DNA of 15,102 nucleotides, taken from MedAcidi-G1 sp002713545 (GTDB lineage Bacteria; Actinomycetota; Acidimicrobiia; Acidimicrobiales; MedAcidi-G1). Shown piece after piece: positions 5,431 through 13,123 of the stretch. The position numbers were made by a program, and so were the translations under genes. The stretch covers positions 1 through 15,102 of the forward strand of contig CAXGYF010000035.1 of assembly GCA_964013895.1 (NCBI GenBank). The letters are read 5' to 3'. The number at the start of each line of letters is the position of its first letter. The stretch's first letter is position 1. The notes below the pieces were generated by a model that was given only the letters and a program-made list of their open reading frames with translations, was not told the DNA's origin and searched no databases.

Positions 5431-6308
5431 GAAATGGGACCGCTACCAACTGTTCCTTGATTCCAAGAACCATTTCGGAGTCGTTCTACCCGCTCAGCAG
5501 TTGGAGGATGGGTTGAAAAAACACGACTCCCTCCCCGACCACGAGCCTCTGCTTTAAGTGGATTTACGATGTAGGAAGATGCCTGATTTGGATCAATTCC
5601 CGAAGGAATGCGACCAGATGCAATTTCTAATTTCTCTAAAGCTCTCGCAAGTGGTTCTCCATCTCCGATAAGTCGAGCTGCAGTGGCATCAGCCTTATAT
5701 TCTCTAGTGCGACTTATAGCTGCCTGAATAAGCATTGCTGCTATTGGGGCCATTATCGCAAATGCAATTTCACCTAATGGATTTCTGTCTCTGCCACGAC
5801 CTCCACTGAACATGGCTGCCCAGAAAGCCATCCGAGCTATAAGTGTTATTGCCATCCCGATTGCTGCTGCAACAGAGCCTATTAGAATATCACGATTTTC
5901 AATATGACTTAATTCGTGGGCTAATACTCCCCTTATTTCATACCAGTCAAGATTGTCTAAAAGACCTTGAGTTACAGCAACAGCGGCATGTTCGGGATTT
6001 CTACCCGTTGCAAAAGCATTCGGCTGTTGATTAGGTGAAATGTATAACTTCGGCATAGGTAGTCCAGCTGCCGTAGATAATTCTGTCATCACTCTGTGAT
6101 ACTCAGGGTAATCAGATGGCTCTGCTGGAACTGCTCGAGCTGAAGCAATTGCGAGCCTGTCACTAAACCAGTAACTTCCACCAACGAACACTAAACCAAT
6201 CACAAGACCAAAAATGAGCCCGCCAGAGCCACCAATTGCGCCCCCTATAACAATAAAGAGTCCACCCAAAAGTGCTAACAAACTAAAAGTCTTTGCTGTA
6301 TTTATCAT
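5427..6308 (-). CDS. htpX: Membrane zinc metalloprotease HtpX
   Basis: HtpX is an M48-family protease of the cytoplasmic membrane that cleaves misfolded membrane proteins, overlapping in function with FtsH. The 293-residue protein has two N-terminal membrane spans (about 7-25 and 30-48). The zinc-binding HELSH motif is at 131-135, two further hydrophobic stretches lie at about 144-165 and 182-198, and the third zinc ligand is Glu203 in EYKAD. The C-terminal FSTHPPTAERVERL (264-277) is typical. Length and order match full-length HtpX. A GAGG ribosome site lies about 7 bases before the ATG. It is the last gene of the minus-strand acs cluster and overlaps the yajQ stop tail-to-tail, with no terminator between them. 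Confidence 0.96.
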   Translation of the reverse strand: MINTAKTFSLLALLGGLFIVIGGAIGGSGGLIFGLVIGLVFVGGSYWFSDRLAIASARAVPAEPSDYPEYHRVMTELSTAAGLPMPKLYISPNQQPNAFATGRNPEHAAVAVTQGLLDNLDWYEIRGVLAHELSHIENRDILIGSVAAAIGMAITLIARMAFWAAMFSGGRGRDRNPLGEIAFAIMAPIAAMLIQAAISRTREYKADATAARLIGDGEPLARALEKLEIASGRIPSGIDPNQASSYIVNPLKAEARGRGGSRVFSTHPPTAERVERLRNGSWNQGTVGSGPIS

Positions 6309-6339
6309 TAGTTACCTCGTTTTCTAAAATGAACAATAT

Positions 6340-6825
6340 CTAAAATTTGTTTACTTCGTAATACCCTGAATGGACATAAATAGAAGGAACTTTCTGTTCC
6401 CAAAACATTAAAAGATTTCTGGGATCGTCATCAAGAGCGAGTTTAGGTTCATACCCACTTTCAATTAAATCTCTCAGTAAATCTAATTTAACTTCCGGGG
6501 AACTACGGTCATCTTTTTCTTTTCTCATCAAAAGCGCATCCCAAGAAATCTTATTTTGATTCAACCAAAAAACGGTTTTTTCAAGAAGATACGACGGCCG
6601 TGCTGTCATTAAGAAAATAGGTGTTAGCGCAGCAATACTTTTCACAAGTTCCCAGCTTTCCCTTAGGAGCTGACTATTAATTGAACCAGCTTCAAAGAAT
6701 TCTTCCCATTTTTGGATATCACCGTTTAGAAAGTGTTGGTGGGCCGATGCGTCAGCTATCACACCATCTATATCAACTACTAAAACGGAGCCTGAATCAG
6801 GTTCTACATCCCGAAAAATCATCAT
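6340..6825 (-). CDS. Small HAD-superfamily phosphatase-like protein
   Basis: This is a 161-residue HAD-type protein, probably a soluble phosphatase of unknown substrate. The four motifs are visible. Motif I is VVDIDGVIA with Asp18 and Asp20, motif II is LMTAR with Thr74, motif III is a Lys near 113 in VKLDLLRDL, and motif IV is LALDDDP with Asp132-134. The LMTARPSYLLEKTVFWLNQN arrangement resembles the phosphatase domain of phage polynucleotide kinases and related small HADs, but no kinase domain is present. There is no signal peptide. It starts 8 bases after the acs stop, so it is cotranscribed; two adjacent ATGs are possible starts. The cellular role is not known; I only infer a phosphatase activity. 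Confidence 0.75.
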   Translation of the reverse strand: MMIFRDVEPDSGSVLVVDIDGVIADASAHQHFLNGDIQKWEEFFEAGSINSQLLRESWELVKSIAALTPIFLMTARPSYLLEKTVFWLNQNKISWDALLMRKEKDDRSSPEVKLDLLRDLIESGYEPKLALDDDPRNLLMFWEQKVPSIYVHSGYYEVNKF

Positions 6826-6833
6826 TGACGTTA

Positions 6834-8828
6834 TTAGTCTTCCTCTGGAGATTCAGCTGCTCTAGTTCTAATTTCTTCAACAACTCCTGAATCAGCCAAA
6901 GTAGTTGTGTCACCTAGATCCCTACCTTCAGCGACATCTCTTAAAAGTCGCCTCATTATTTTTCCACTTCTTGTTTTAGGTAGGTCAGGCACTAAAACAA
7001 CTGTTTTGGGCCTGGCAATTGGCCCTAATTTGGTTGCAACATGAGAGCGTACCTCTTCCCCAAGTGCATCTGATGGTTCAAAAGTTCCTCTCAAAATCAC
7101 ATACCCAACAATTGCCTGTCCAGTGGTCGAATCAGCAACTCCAACAACTGCCGCTTCAGCTACCGCAGGGTGATCTACTAAAGCTGATTCAACTTCTGCT
7201 GTCGAGATACGGTGACCGGAAACGTTCATAACGTCGTCAACTCTTCCTAGCAGCCACAAATAACCATCTTTGTCTAATTTCGCTCCATCACCAGCAAAAT
7301 ACTTTCCTTCAAACCGTGACCAATAAGTCTCTTTATACCTCTCAGTGTCACCCCAAATACCTCTCAACATTCCAGGCCAAGGGTGTGTAATAGTCAAATA
7401 TCCTCCACCTTGTTCAATTTTTATTCCATCATCATCAACTACTTCTGCAAACACTCCGGGGATTGGATGACAAGCAGATCCGGGCTTAGTCGTCGTTAAA
7501 CCAGGAAGTGGAGTAATCATGTGACCTCCAGTTTCTGTTTGCCACCACGTGTCAACAATTGGACATTTTTCTCTTCCAATATTTTCGTGATACCACATCC
7601 ATGCTTCTGGGTTTATCGGCTCACCCACTGTTCCTAAAACACGCAAAGAGGACAAGTCATGTGAAGCAGGTTCTTGTGCACCCCACTTCATGAAAGTCCT
7701 TATAGCCGTCGGAGCGGTATACAACTGTGTAACCCCATAACGCTCAATGATGTCCCATAGCCGGTCTTTAGGCCACTCTGATGGATCGTCTAAACGAAGA
7801 TCAAAACGAGGAGTATCCGGTGTGCCTTCGTATATCACTGAAGTGCAACCGTTAGCTAGAGGGCCGTAAACGATGTAACTATGTCCTGTAACCCATCCGA
7901 TGTCTGCTGCACACCAATAAATATCCTTCTCACGATTTAAATCAAAGGTATATCTATGTGTGTACATGACTTGAGTTAAATACCCTGCAGTTGTATGCAT
8001 AATGCCTTTGGGTTTTGCAGTTGTACCTGAGGTGTAAAGCAAATAAAGAAGATCTTCGCTATCTAATGATTCGGCAGGGCAATCAGAGGCCGCTTTTGCA
8101 ACTAGTTCATGCCACCAATGGTCACGCCCTTCAATCATTTGTATTTCTGTATCGCATCGGTTAACAACTACCACATGCTCAACGGTTGACGCACCATTGT
8201 TTAATGCTGCATCAACATTTGTTTTTAAAGCAGACGGGACCCCACGCCTATAACCTGCATCCGCGGTAATTATCAGCCTCGCTTCAGCGTCTTCACATCT
8301 ATCTATTATTGCATCAGGTGAAAAACCTCCGAATATAACACTGTGAACCAATCCGATTCTGGCGCAGGCAAGCATGGCTATAGGAAGTTCAGGAATCATC
8401 GGCATATATATAGCCACTCGATCACCCTTGTGTAAACCAAGTTCTTTCAGCACATTTGCGAATTTCGAAACTTCTATAAGAAGATCTTGGTATGTAATTT
8501 TTCGAGTGTCACCAGGCTCTCCTTCCCAATAATAAGCAACACGCTCTCCATAACCAGCTTCTACGTGTCGGTCTAAACAGTTATAGGAAATATTAAGTTG
8601 ACCGCCTATGAACCATTTTGCGAAAGGTAGTTTCCATTCAAGCGTTGTATGAAAATCCTTGTCCCAGCTAATCAACTCTCTCGCTTGTCTGGCCCAAAAT
8701 GCTTCATAGTCATAAACTGCTTCTTCATGGTGAGAAGAATCATTAAGTAATGCTTTTTTTACAAAATCTGAATCAGGTGGAAATGTTCGATCCTCAACGT
8801 AGAACTCTTCGATTGTTGATTCGCTCAT
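6834..8828 (-). CDS. acs: Acetyl-coenzyme A synthetase (AMP-forming)
   Basis: Acs activates acetate with ATP and CoA to acetyl-CoA via acetyl-AMP, feeding the TCA or glyoxylate cycle. The 664-residue protein has the family's length (about 650). Visible motifs are the phosphate loop YTSGTTAKPKG (265-275), with Ala where Gly is commonest; WWQTETGG (428-435), whose Trp restricts the pocket to acetate; the adenylate-binding FAGDGAKLDKDGY (511-523); the hinge GRVDDVMNVSGHR (528-540); and PKTRSGKIMRR (617-627). The catalytic Lys623 in this last motif is the site acetylated in known Acs enzymes. An AGGGAG ribosome site lies 7 bases before the ATG. The HAD gene and htpX follow. A 12-bp inverted repeat brackets its leader. 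Confidence 0.97.
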   Translation of the reverse strand: MSESTIEEFYVEDRTFPPDSDFVKKALLNDSSHHEEAVYDYEAFWARQARELISWDKDFHTTLEWKLPFAKWFIGGQLNISYNCLDRHVEAGYGERVAYYWEGEPGDTRKITYQDLLIEVSKFANVLKELGLHKGDRVAIYMPMIPELPIAMLACARIGLVHSVIFGGFSPDAIIDRCEDAEARLIITADAGYRRGVPSALKTNVDAALNNGASTVEHVVVVNRCDTEIQMIEGRDHWWHELVAKAASDCPAESLDSEDLLYLLYTSGTTAKPKGIMHTTAGYLTQVMYTHRYTFDLNREKDIYWCAADIGWVTGHSYIVYGPLANGCTSVIYEGTPDTPRFDLRLDDPSEWPKDRLWDIIERYGVTQLYTAPTAIRTFMKWGAQEPASHDLSSLRVLGTVGEPINPEAWMWYHENIGREKCPIVDTWWQTETGGHMITPLPGLTTTKPGSACHPIPGVFAEVVDDDGIKIEQGGGYLTITHPWPGMLRGIWGDTERYKETYWSRFEGKYFAGDGAKLDKDGYLWLLGRVDDVMNVSGHRISTAEVESALVDHPAVAEAAVVGVADSTTGQAIVGYVILRGTFEPSDALGEEVRSHVATKLGPIARPKTVVLVPDLPKTRSGKIMRRLLRDVAEGRDLGDTTTLADSGVVEEIRTRAAESPEED

Positions 8829-8838
8829 TATTGCTCCC

Positions 8839-8930
8839 TTGGTTGATTAGGTAATTTTAGTCAAAGTATGGGGGTTACTTACCCAGTGGGGTTAAAGGGT
8901 TTTACACTTTCTGATTCTCTAATCAACCAA
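8839..8930 (-). promoter_or_regulatory. Long inverted repeat bracketing the acs leader
   Basis: TTGGTTGATTAG (8839-8850) is the exact reverse complement of CTAATCAACCAA (8919-8930), separated by 68 bases. On the transcript the left arm contains the stop codon of the methyltransferase gene. The right arm ends where the acs ribosome site (AAGGGAG) begins, so folding could mask part of it. Inside, AAAGTGT can pair with ATACTTT (7 bp with one G-U) and GGGT with ACCC, giving a multi-stem RNA. It resembles a leader or riboswitch-like element in layout, but I do not recognise a known class, and no clear sigma-70 promoter is visible inside. Confidence 0.55.
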
Positions 8931-9944
8931 CGGCTTATGCCACTCTAAAACAAAAAAACCCCCTAGACCTTTGGGATCAAGAAGTGCTTCTGCTTCAACG
9001 ATCCTGCTACGCGCTTTAACGGCTTTTAAATCACCAACCGAAGAAAATTCTTTCCAAATTTGACGACCTTGCTCTACTAAATTATCCACCCCTTGCTTTT
9101 TGAGAAAGTCTCTTTGCGTCGATAAGTGCGCACCTTCTGGGAGTTGATCAATAGCTATTTCAACTGTGAGATCTTGTTTTCCAATATCGTCAAGAGGATC
9201 ATTGCCCCGTGAATGCTTTTTAAAAGTTCGAAGCCACAAGTCTTGATTTCTTTGACTCATTTCATGGGTTGTGGACCCGTAGTCAATTACCAGTAGCGAT
9301 CCCGAAACAATCTTCTCTAATACACTTTGAACCCAATTATGGGCTTCAGTTTGAATTGGTATACGTGATCCTTTTAGAGGTGGAACTTCAACTGACTCTC
9401 TGCTCTCACCCATTAGAATCTCGACAAATTGATCACCTATGAGACCTATATGCACTTCTTTCCAACATTCACCGTCTCCTTCTAAGAGGTCAAATGGTAA
9501 ATTATCTAAAAGTTCATTTGCAATAACTGCACCCACTACGGGAGCCTCAGGCATCTCATTGGTCGAAAAAAGTATTTCCGAAACTGGTTGCGCCACTCTT
9601 AATTTATTAGAACGTTCGACCATGGTATAAGTACCATTTTCAAGGCAACACGGTTGGGCATCAATTACTGATCTGGCGAGGGTCCCTCTACCTGCTCCAA
9701 CCTCAACTACTTGAAAGTTTTCAGGTTTATTTAGTTTCAGCCACACATCGTCCAGCCAGTTTGCGATGAGAGAACCAAAAAAGGGCCCAACTTCGGGACT
9801 TGTTAAAAAGTCTCCTCGCCGTCCCGCGCTTCCTCTTTTACTATAAAAACCATCATCTAAATCATAGAGACATGATTCAACAAAATCAGAAAAAGGAATA
9901 GGTCCAGATTTTTTAATTCGATTTTTTAAATCAACAGCTAACAT
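8919..9944 (-). CDS. MidA/NDUFAF7-family SAM-dependent methyltransferase
   Basis: This family (DUF185/COG1565) consists of SAM-dependent protein arginine methyltransferases. Mitochondrial NDUFAF7/MidA methylates an arginine on the 49-kDa complex I subunit (NuoD homologue) during assembly. The bacterial substrate is not established. The 341-residue protein starts MLAVDLKNRIKKSGPIPFSDF, then has LYDLDDGFYSKR (27-38) and FLTSPEVGPFFGSLIANW (46-63), both family hallmarks, followed by the SAM-binding motif VEVGAGRGTLA (80-90), IANELLDNLPFDL and VIDYG. The C-terminus includes LSTQRDFLKKQGVDNL. It starts 18 bases after nuoN, so it lies in the complex I operon, consistent with an assembly role. The start is at the first ATG, with a GAGTGG site close to it. 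Confidence 0.88.
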   Translation of the reverse strand: MLAVDLKNRIKKSGPIPFSDFVESCLYDLDDGFYSKRGSAGRRGDFLTSPEVGPFFGSLIANWLDDVWLKLNKPENFQVVEVGAGRGTLARSVIDAQPCCLENGTYTMVERSNKLRVAQPVSEILFSTNEMPEAPVVGAVIANELLDNLPFDLLEGDGECWKEVHIGLIGDQFVEILMGESRESVEVPPLKGSRIPIQTEAHNWVQSVLEKIVSGSLLVIDYGSTTHEMSQRNQDLWLRTFKKHSRGNDPLDDIGKQDLTVEIAIDQLPEGAHLSTQRDFLKKQGVDNLVEQGRQIWKEFSSVGDLKAVKARSRIVEAEALLDPKGLGGFFVLEWHKPLVD

Positions 9945-9962
9945 GCCACTCGTGCGATGGTC

Positions 9963-11471
9963 TTAAACACCAAATGCCAACAGGCTAACTTCCGTAAAAC
10001 GGGCTACTAATTGAGGAAATATTCCGAATAATAAAGTAACTAATACGCAAATCGCTAAAGCAGATACGAGTGAGGGTGTTACTTCAACGTTGTTTAAATC
10101 CTTTTCTGAAGGATCATCAGCCCACATTTTACGAGCAATAGTCGCATAGTAAAAAAGAGCTATAACAGAATTAATTGCTGCAACAACAGCTAACAAATAA
10201 CCCCAAGTTTCTCCAGAAGTTGCTAAAACTCTAAACACCTCGAATTTAGCGAACCATCCTCCCAGAGGAGGTATACCTGCAAGGGAAAATAAAAACACTG
10301 TCATAGCAACTGTCAGCCCGGGGGCGAAGTGAAAAGCTCCCGCAAATGAATCAATTTCTGCACTACCAGTCCGCCTCGCCAAAGTGATAATCACTGCAAA
10401 TGCACCAAGGTTCATAGCTGCATAAATAGCTAAATATGTAACAACAGCAGAAAGGGCCTGATCGCCAGTGGTCAAACTGTGTCCCGCTACAGCTAGAGGA
10501 GCAATCATGAATCCTGTCTGAGCAACACCTGAGTAGGCCATAAGTCGAACTATGTTCGTTTGTCTTAACGCAACTAAATTACCTACAGTCATCGAGAGTG
10601 CTGCAAGTATCCAGATAAGTGGTTCCCATATATTTGAAAGTTCATAGAAGCCAACGAAAATTAAAGCTAGTAAAGCAACAAAACCTGCTGCTTTAGACGC
10701 AACCGAAAGAAAAGCCGTTACAGGTGTAGGGGCCCCCTCATAGACATCAGGTGCCCAAGTGTGAAATGGAACAGCAGAAACTTTAAATGCAAAGCCAGCT
10801 ACTACAAAAACAATTCCTAATGTCATTACAGAACTAGAACCATTTCCAGCATCAATAGATTCAGCGATCCCACTTAACAACGTGGTTCCACTCACCCCAA
10901 ACAAAAGTGACATTCCGTATAGCATCACTGCCGACGCAAAAACACCCATAAGATAATACTTAAGGCCAGCTTCGTTAGATTTGGGATCACGCTTTCTCCA
11001 AGCAACCATTAAATAAGCGGGAATCGAAAGTAGTTCTAAAGCTACAAAAACAGATATCAAATCTCTAGACGAAGCCATCATGATCATTCCCATCAAGGAA
11101 GCCAAAAGAAGGCCGTAGTATTCACTCTCCCAATAATCTCCATCAACTATGTAGTTAGTTGATAGAAGAATCACTACATATCCTGCCAAAAGAAAAATAG
11201 CTTTTAGCACTAGTGAAAAATTGTCGACCACATAAGCACCATCAAAAAGAACCCTCTCGGTTCCATCGATACCAAGAGTTAATAAAGGTATTGCTGTGGC
11301 AAGAACTCCCAAACCTGATAAAGCAGCCATATAAGGCCGTGCTTTTTCCAAAAATAAAATATCTAAAAGTGTTATAAGAACCCCGACAGAAAGCAGAACT
11401 ATTTCAGGAGCGACAGCGTGCCAGTCAATTGCAGGGCGTTCAAACGCCACGATCATAAGGTTGGTGGACAC
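9963..11471 (-). CDS. nuoN: NADH-quinone oxidoreductase subunit N
   Basis: NuoN is one of three antiporter-like proton-pumping subunits in the membrane arm of complex I. The 502-residue protein is almost entirely membrane helices. The channel residues are in place: Glu146 in VALELLSIP, Lys230 in GFAFKVSAVPFHTW, Lys260 in VASKAAGF, and Lys409 in GGWFAKFEVF, matching the E. coli pattern. TAPTPVT-like PTPVTAFL (249-256) marks the antiporter motif. The start is GTG at 11471, two bases after the nuoM stop, with AAGGG at ideal spacing; an ATG five codons later lacks a ribosome site. Coupled translation with nuoM is likely. The methyltransferase gene follows. Confidence 0.97.
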   Translation of the reverse strand: MSTNLMIVAFERPAIDWHAVAPEIVLLSVGVLITLLDILFLEKARPYMAALSGLGVLATAIPLLTLGIDGTERVLFDGAYVVDNFSLVLKAIFLLAGYVVILLSTNYIVDGDYWESEYYGLLLASLMGMIMMASSRDLISVFVALELLSIPAYLMVAWRKRDPKSNEAGLKYYLMGVFASAVMLYGMSLLFGVSGTTLLSGIAESIDAGNGSSSVMTLGIVFVVAGFAFKVSAVPFHTWAPDVYEGAPTPVTAFLSVASKAAGFVALLALIFVGFYELSNIWEPLIWILAALSMTVGNLVALRQTNIVRLMAYSGVAQTGFMIAPLAVAGHSLTTGDQALSAVVTYLAIYAAMNLGAFAVIITLARRTGSAEIDSFAGAFHFAPGLTVAMTVFLFSLAGIPPLGGWFAKFEVFRVLATSGETWGYLLAVVAAINSVIALFYYATIARKMWADDPSEKDLNNVEVTPSLVSALAICVLVTLLFGIFPQLVARFTEVSLLAFGV

Positions 11472-11473
11472 TA

Positions 11474-13111
11474 CTAACCCTTCGATGCCGTGTGATGATC
11501 AGAGCCATGGTTGCCTAAACCATAAACTTCGGAACATTGAACTGACTCGATTTCTTCATGGGTCAATTCATCTGCATCAATAGTCAGACAAGGAGTCAAG
11601 GATGCATCTACTGCTGCATCTGTGGCTCGGAAAACAAGATTTGGGTAAATACCTATCGCCAGTATCAAAGCGAGAAGAGGAGCCCATGCGATCCATTCTG
11701 TTTTTGTAGCATCATGAATATTGGGATCTTCCGCGAATTCTTCTTTTGGAGTGCCAAATGCTGCTCTCTGAAGTAACCATAGTAAGTAACCAGCAGCAAG
11801 AACTGTTCCTAATGCTGCTATCACCATGAACGTCCTAAAGGTTTCTACAGGCAAACCGTTGGCAGGGTTATATGCGGAAAGTATCGCGGGAAATTCTCCC
11901 CAGAACCCCGCTAGTCCAGGTAATCCCAAAGATGCCATCGCGCAAAACCCTAAAACCCAACCCATTTTGGGCGCCTGTAAAAGAAGACCACCTAGTCTCT
12001 TGATTTCTAAAGTGTGATAACGCTCTTTCATCGATCCTGCTAAAAAGAAAAGCATTCCTGTTATAAGACCGTGGGCAACCATGCCCATAATGGCGGCATT
12101 AATTCCAAAATCCGTAAGAGTCGAAATTCCAAGCATTACGAATCCCATATGAGCGACTGAAGAGAACGCAATTAATCGTTTCATATCTGTTTGCGCCAGA
12201 CAACAGAATGCTCCGTAAATTATTCCTATTACGGCCAATAGTCCTATCCATGGTGCCCATTCAACTGCCGCATCAGGGAGTAAAGGAATTGCTATTCGTA
12301 CAAACCCATAAGTTCCGAGTTTAAGCAGTACAGCGGCGAGTATTACAGAACCAACAGTTGGTGCTTCAGTATGGGCATCAGGCAACCAGGTATGGAATGG
12401 AAACATAGGAACTTTAATTCCAAAACCAAGAAACATTCCGCCAAATATCCAAAGCTGTGCCGTTCGAGAAACAGCATTAGCAACAACGTTGTCAGCAATT
12501 TCACTGAAAACAAACGACTCCGCTCCTGTCAAGAAAAAGAGGGAAAGGAAACTGACGAGCATCAGTGCCGATCCAAAAAGGGTGTATAAAAAGAATTTTA
12601 AGGAAGCATATTTTCTGTTTGGCCCTCCCCAAACAGCGATCATGAAGAACATCGGCAGTAAAACTACTTCGAAGAAAACAAAGAAAAGAACCATATCCTG
12701 AGCGACGAAAGTACCTATCATGCCTGTCTCCAAGACAAGGATCAGTATTAAAAATGTTTTCGGGTTTTTGGGATCAGGAAAATGGTTCCAACTGTAAACA
12801 ATACAAAGTGGGACTATGAGAACTGTGAGCAGTAACAAAGGTAAAGAAATTCCATCAAGTCCTACAACGTAACGACTATGAATAGCATCTATCCAACTTT
12901 TGTCTACAACATATTGAAGCTTTTCTGTGGCATCCAGATCAAACCATATGAGGAGCATTAACCCCACAAAAGCAACCCAAAGAGAAGTTATAAGAGCAAT
13001 CATTTTATGCTCGTATTCTTTTTCTTTTGGAATTAGAAACATAACTAACGCACCTACAAGGGGTGAGAAAGTGGCCACGGTAAGGCCCCAACTATCAAGC
13101 AAGTTATCCAT
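11474..13111 (-). CDS. nuoM: NADH-quinone oxidoreductase subunit M
   Basis: NuoM is the middle antiporter-like proton-pumping subunit of complex I. The 545-residue protein has about 14 membrane helices. Key residues are Glu148 in FFEVVLLPMFF, Lys233 in GFGIKVPMFPFHTWLPDAH, Lys264 in AVLLKLGTYG, and Glu406 in GFWGEF, nearly the same numbering as E. coli (144, 234, 265, 407). The C-terminal tail after the last helix is about 50 residues, soluble, acidic in the middle and His-rich at the end (HGSDHHTASKG), somewhat longer than in E. coli. A TAGGAG ribosome site overlaps the nuoL stop. It lies 12 bases after nuoL and 2 before nuoN. Confidence 0.97.
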   Translation of the reverse strand: MDNLLDSWGLTVATFSPLVGALVMFLIPKEKEYEHKMIALITSLWVAFVGLMLLIWFDLDATEKLQYVVDKSWIDAIHSRYVVGLDGISLPLLLLTVLIVPLCIVYSWNHFPDPKNPKTFLILILVLETGMIGTFVAQDMVLFFVFFEVVLLPMFFMIAVWGGPNRKYASLKFFLYTLFGSALMLVSFLSLFFLTGAESFVFSEIADNVVANAVSRTAQLWIFGGMFLGFGIKVPMFPFHTWLPDAHTEAPTVGSVILAAVLLKLGTYGFVRIAIPLLPDAAVEWAPWIGLLAVIGIIYGAFCCLAQTDMKRLIAFSSVAHMGFVMLGISTLTDFGINAAIMGMVAHGLITGMLFFLAGSMKERYHTLEIKRLGGLLLQAPKMGWVLGFCAMASLGLPGLAGFWGEFPAILSAYNPANGLPVETFRTFMVIAALGTVLAAGYLLWLLQRAAFGTPKEEFAEDPNIHDATKTEWIAWAPLLALILAIGIYPNLVFRATDAAVDASLTPCLTIDADELTHEEIESVQCSEVYGLGNHGSDHHTASKG

Positions 13112-13123
13112 GTTTAATATCTC

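Noticed and set aside
4244..8828. The GNAT protein as the acetyltransferase that controls Acs through Lys623
   Set aside because: The GNAT belongs to the small phosphinothricin-acetyltransferase-like group and not to the protein lysine acetyltransferases known to modify Acs, and the two genes are 2 kb apart on opposite strands.
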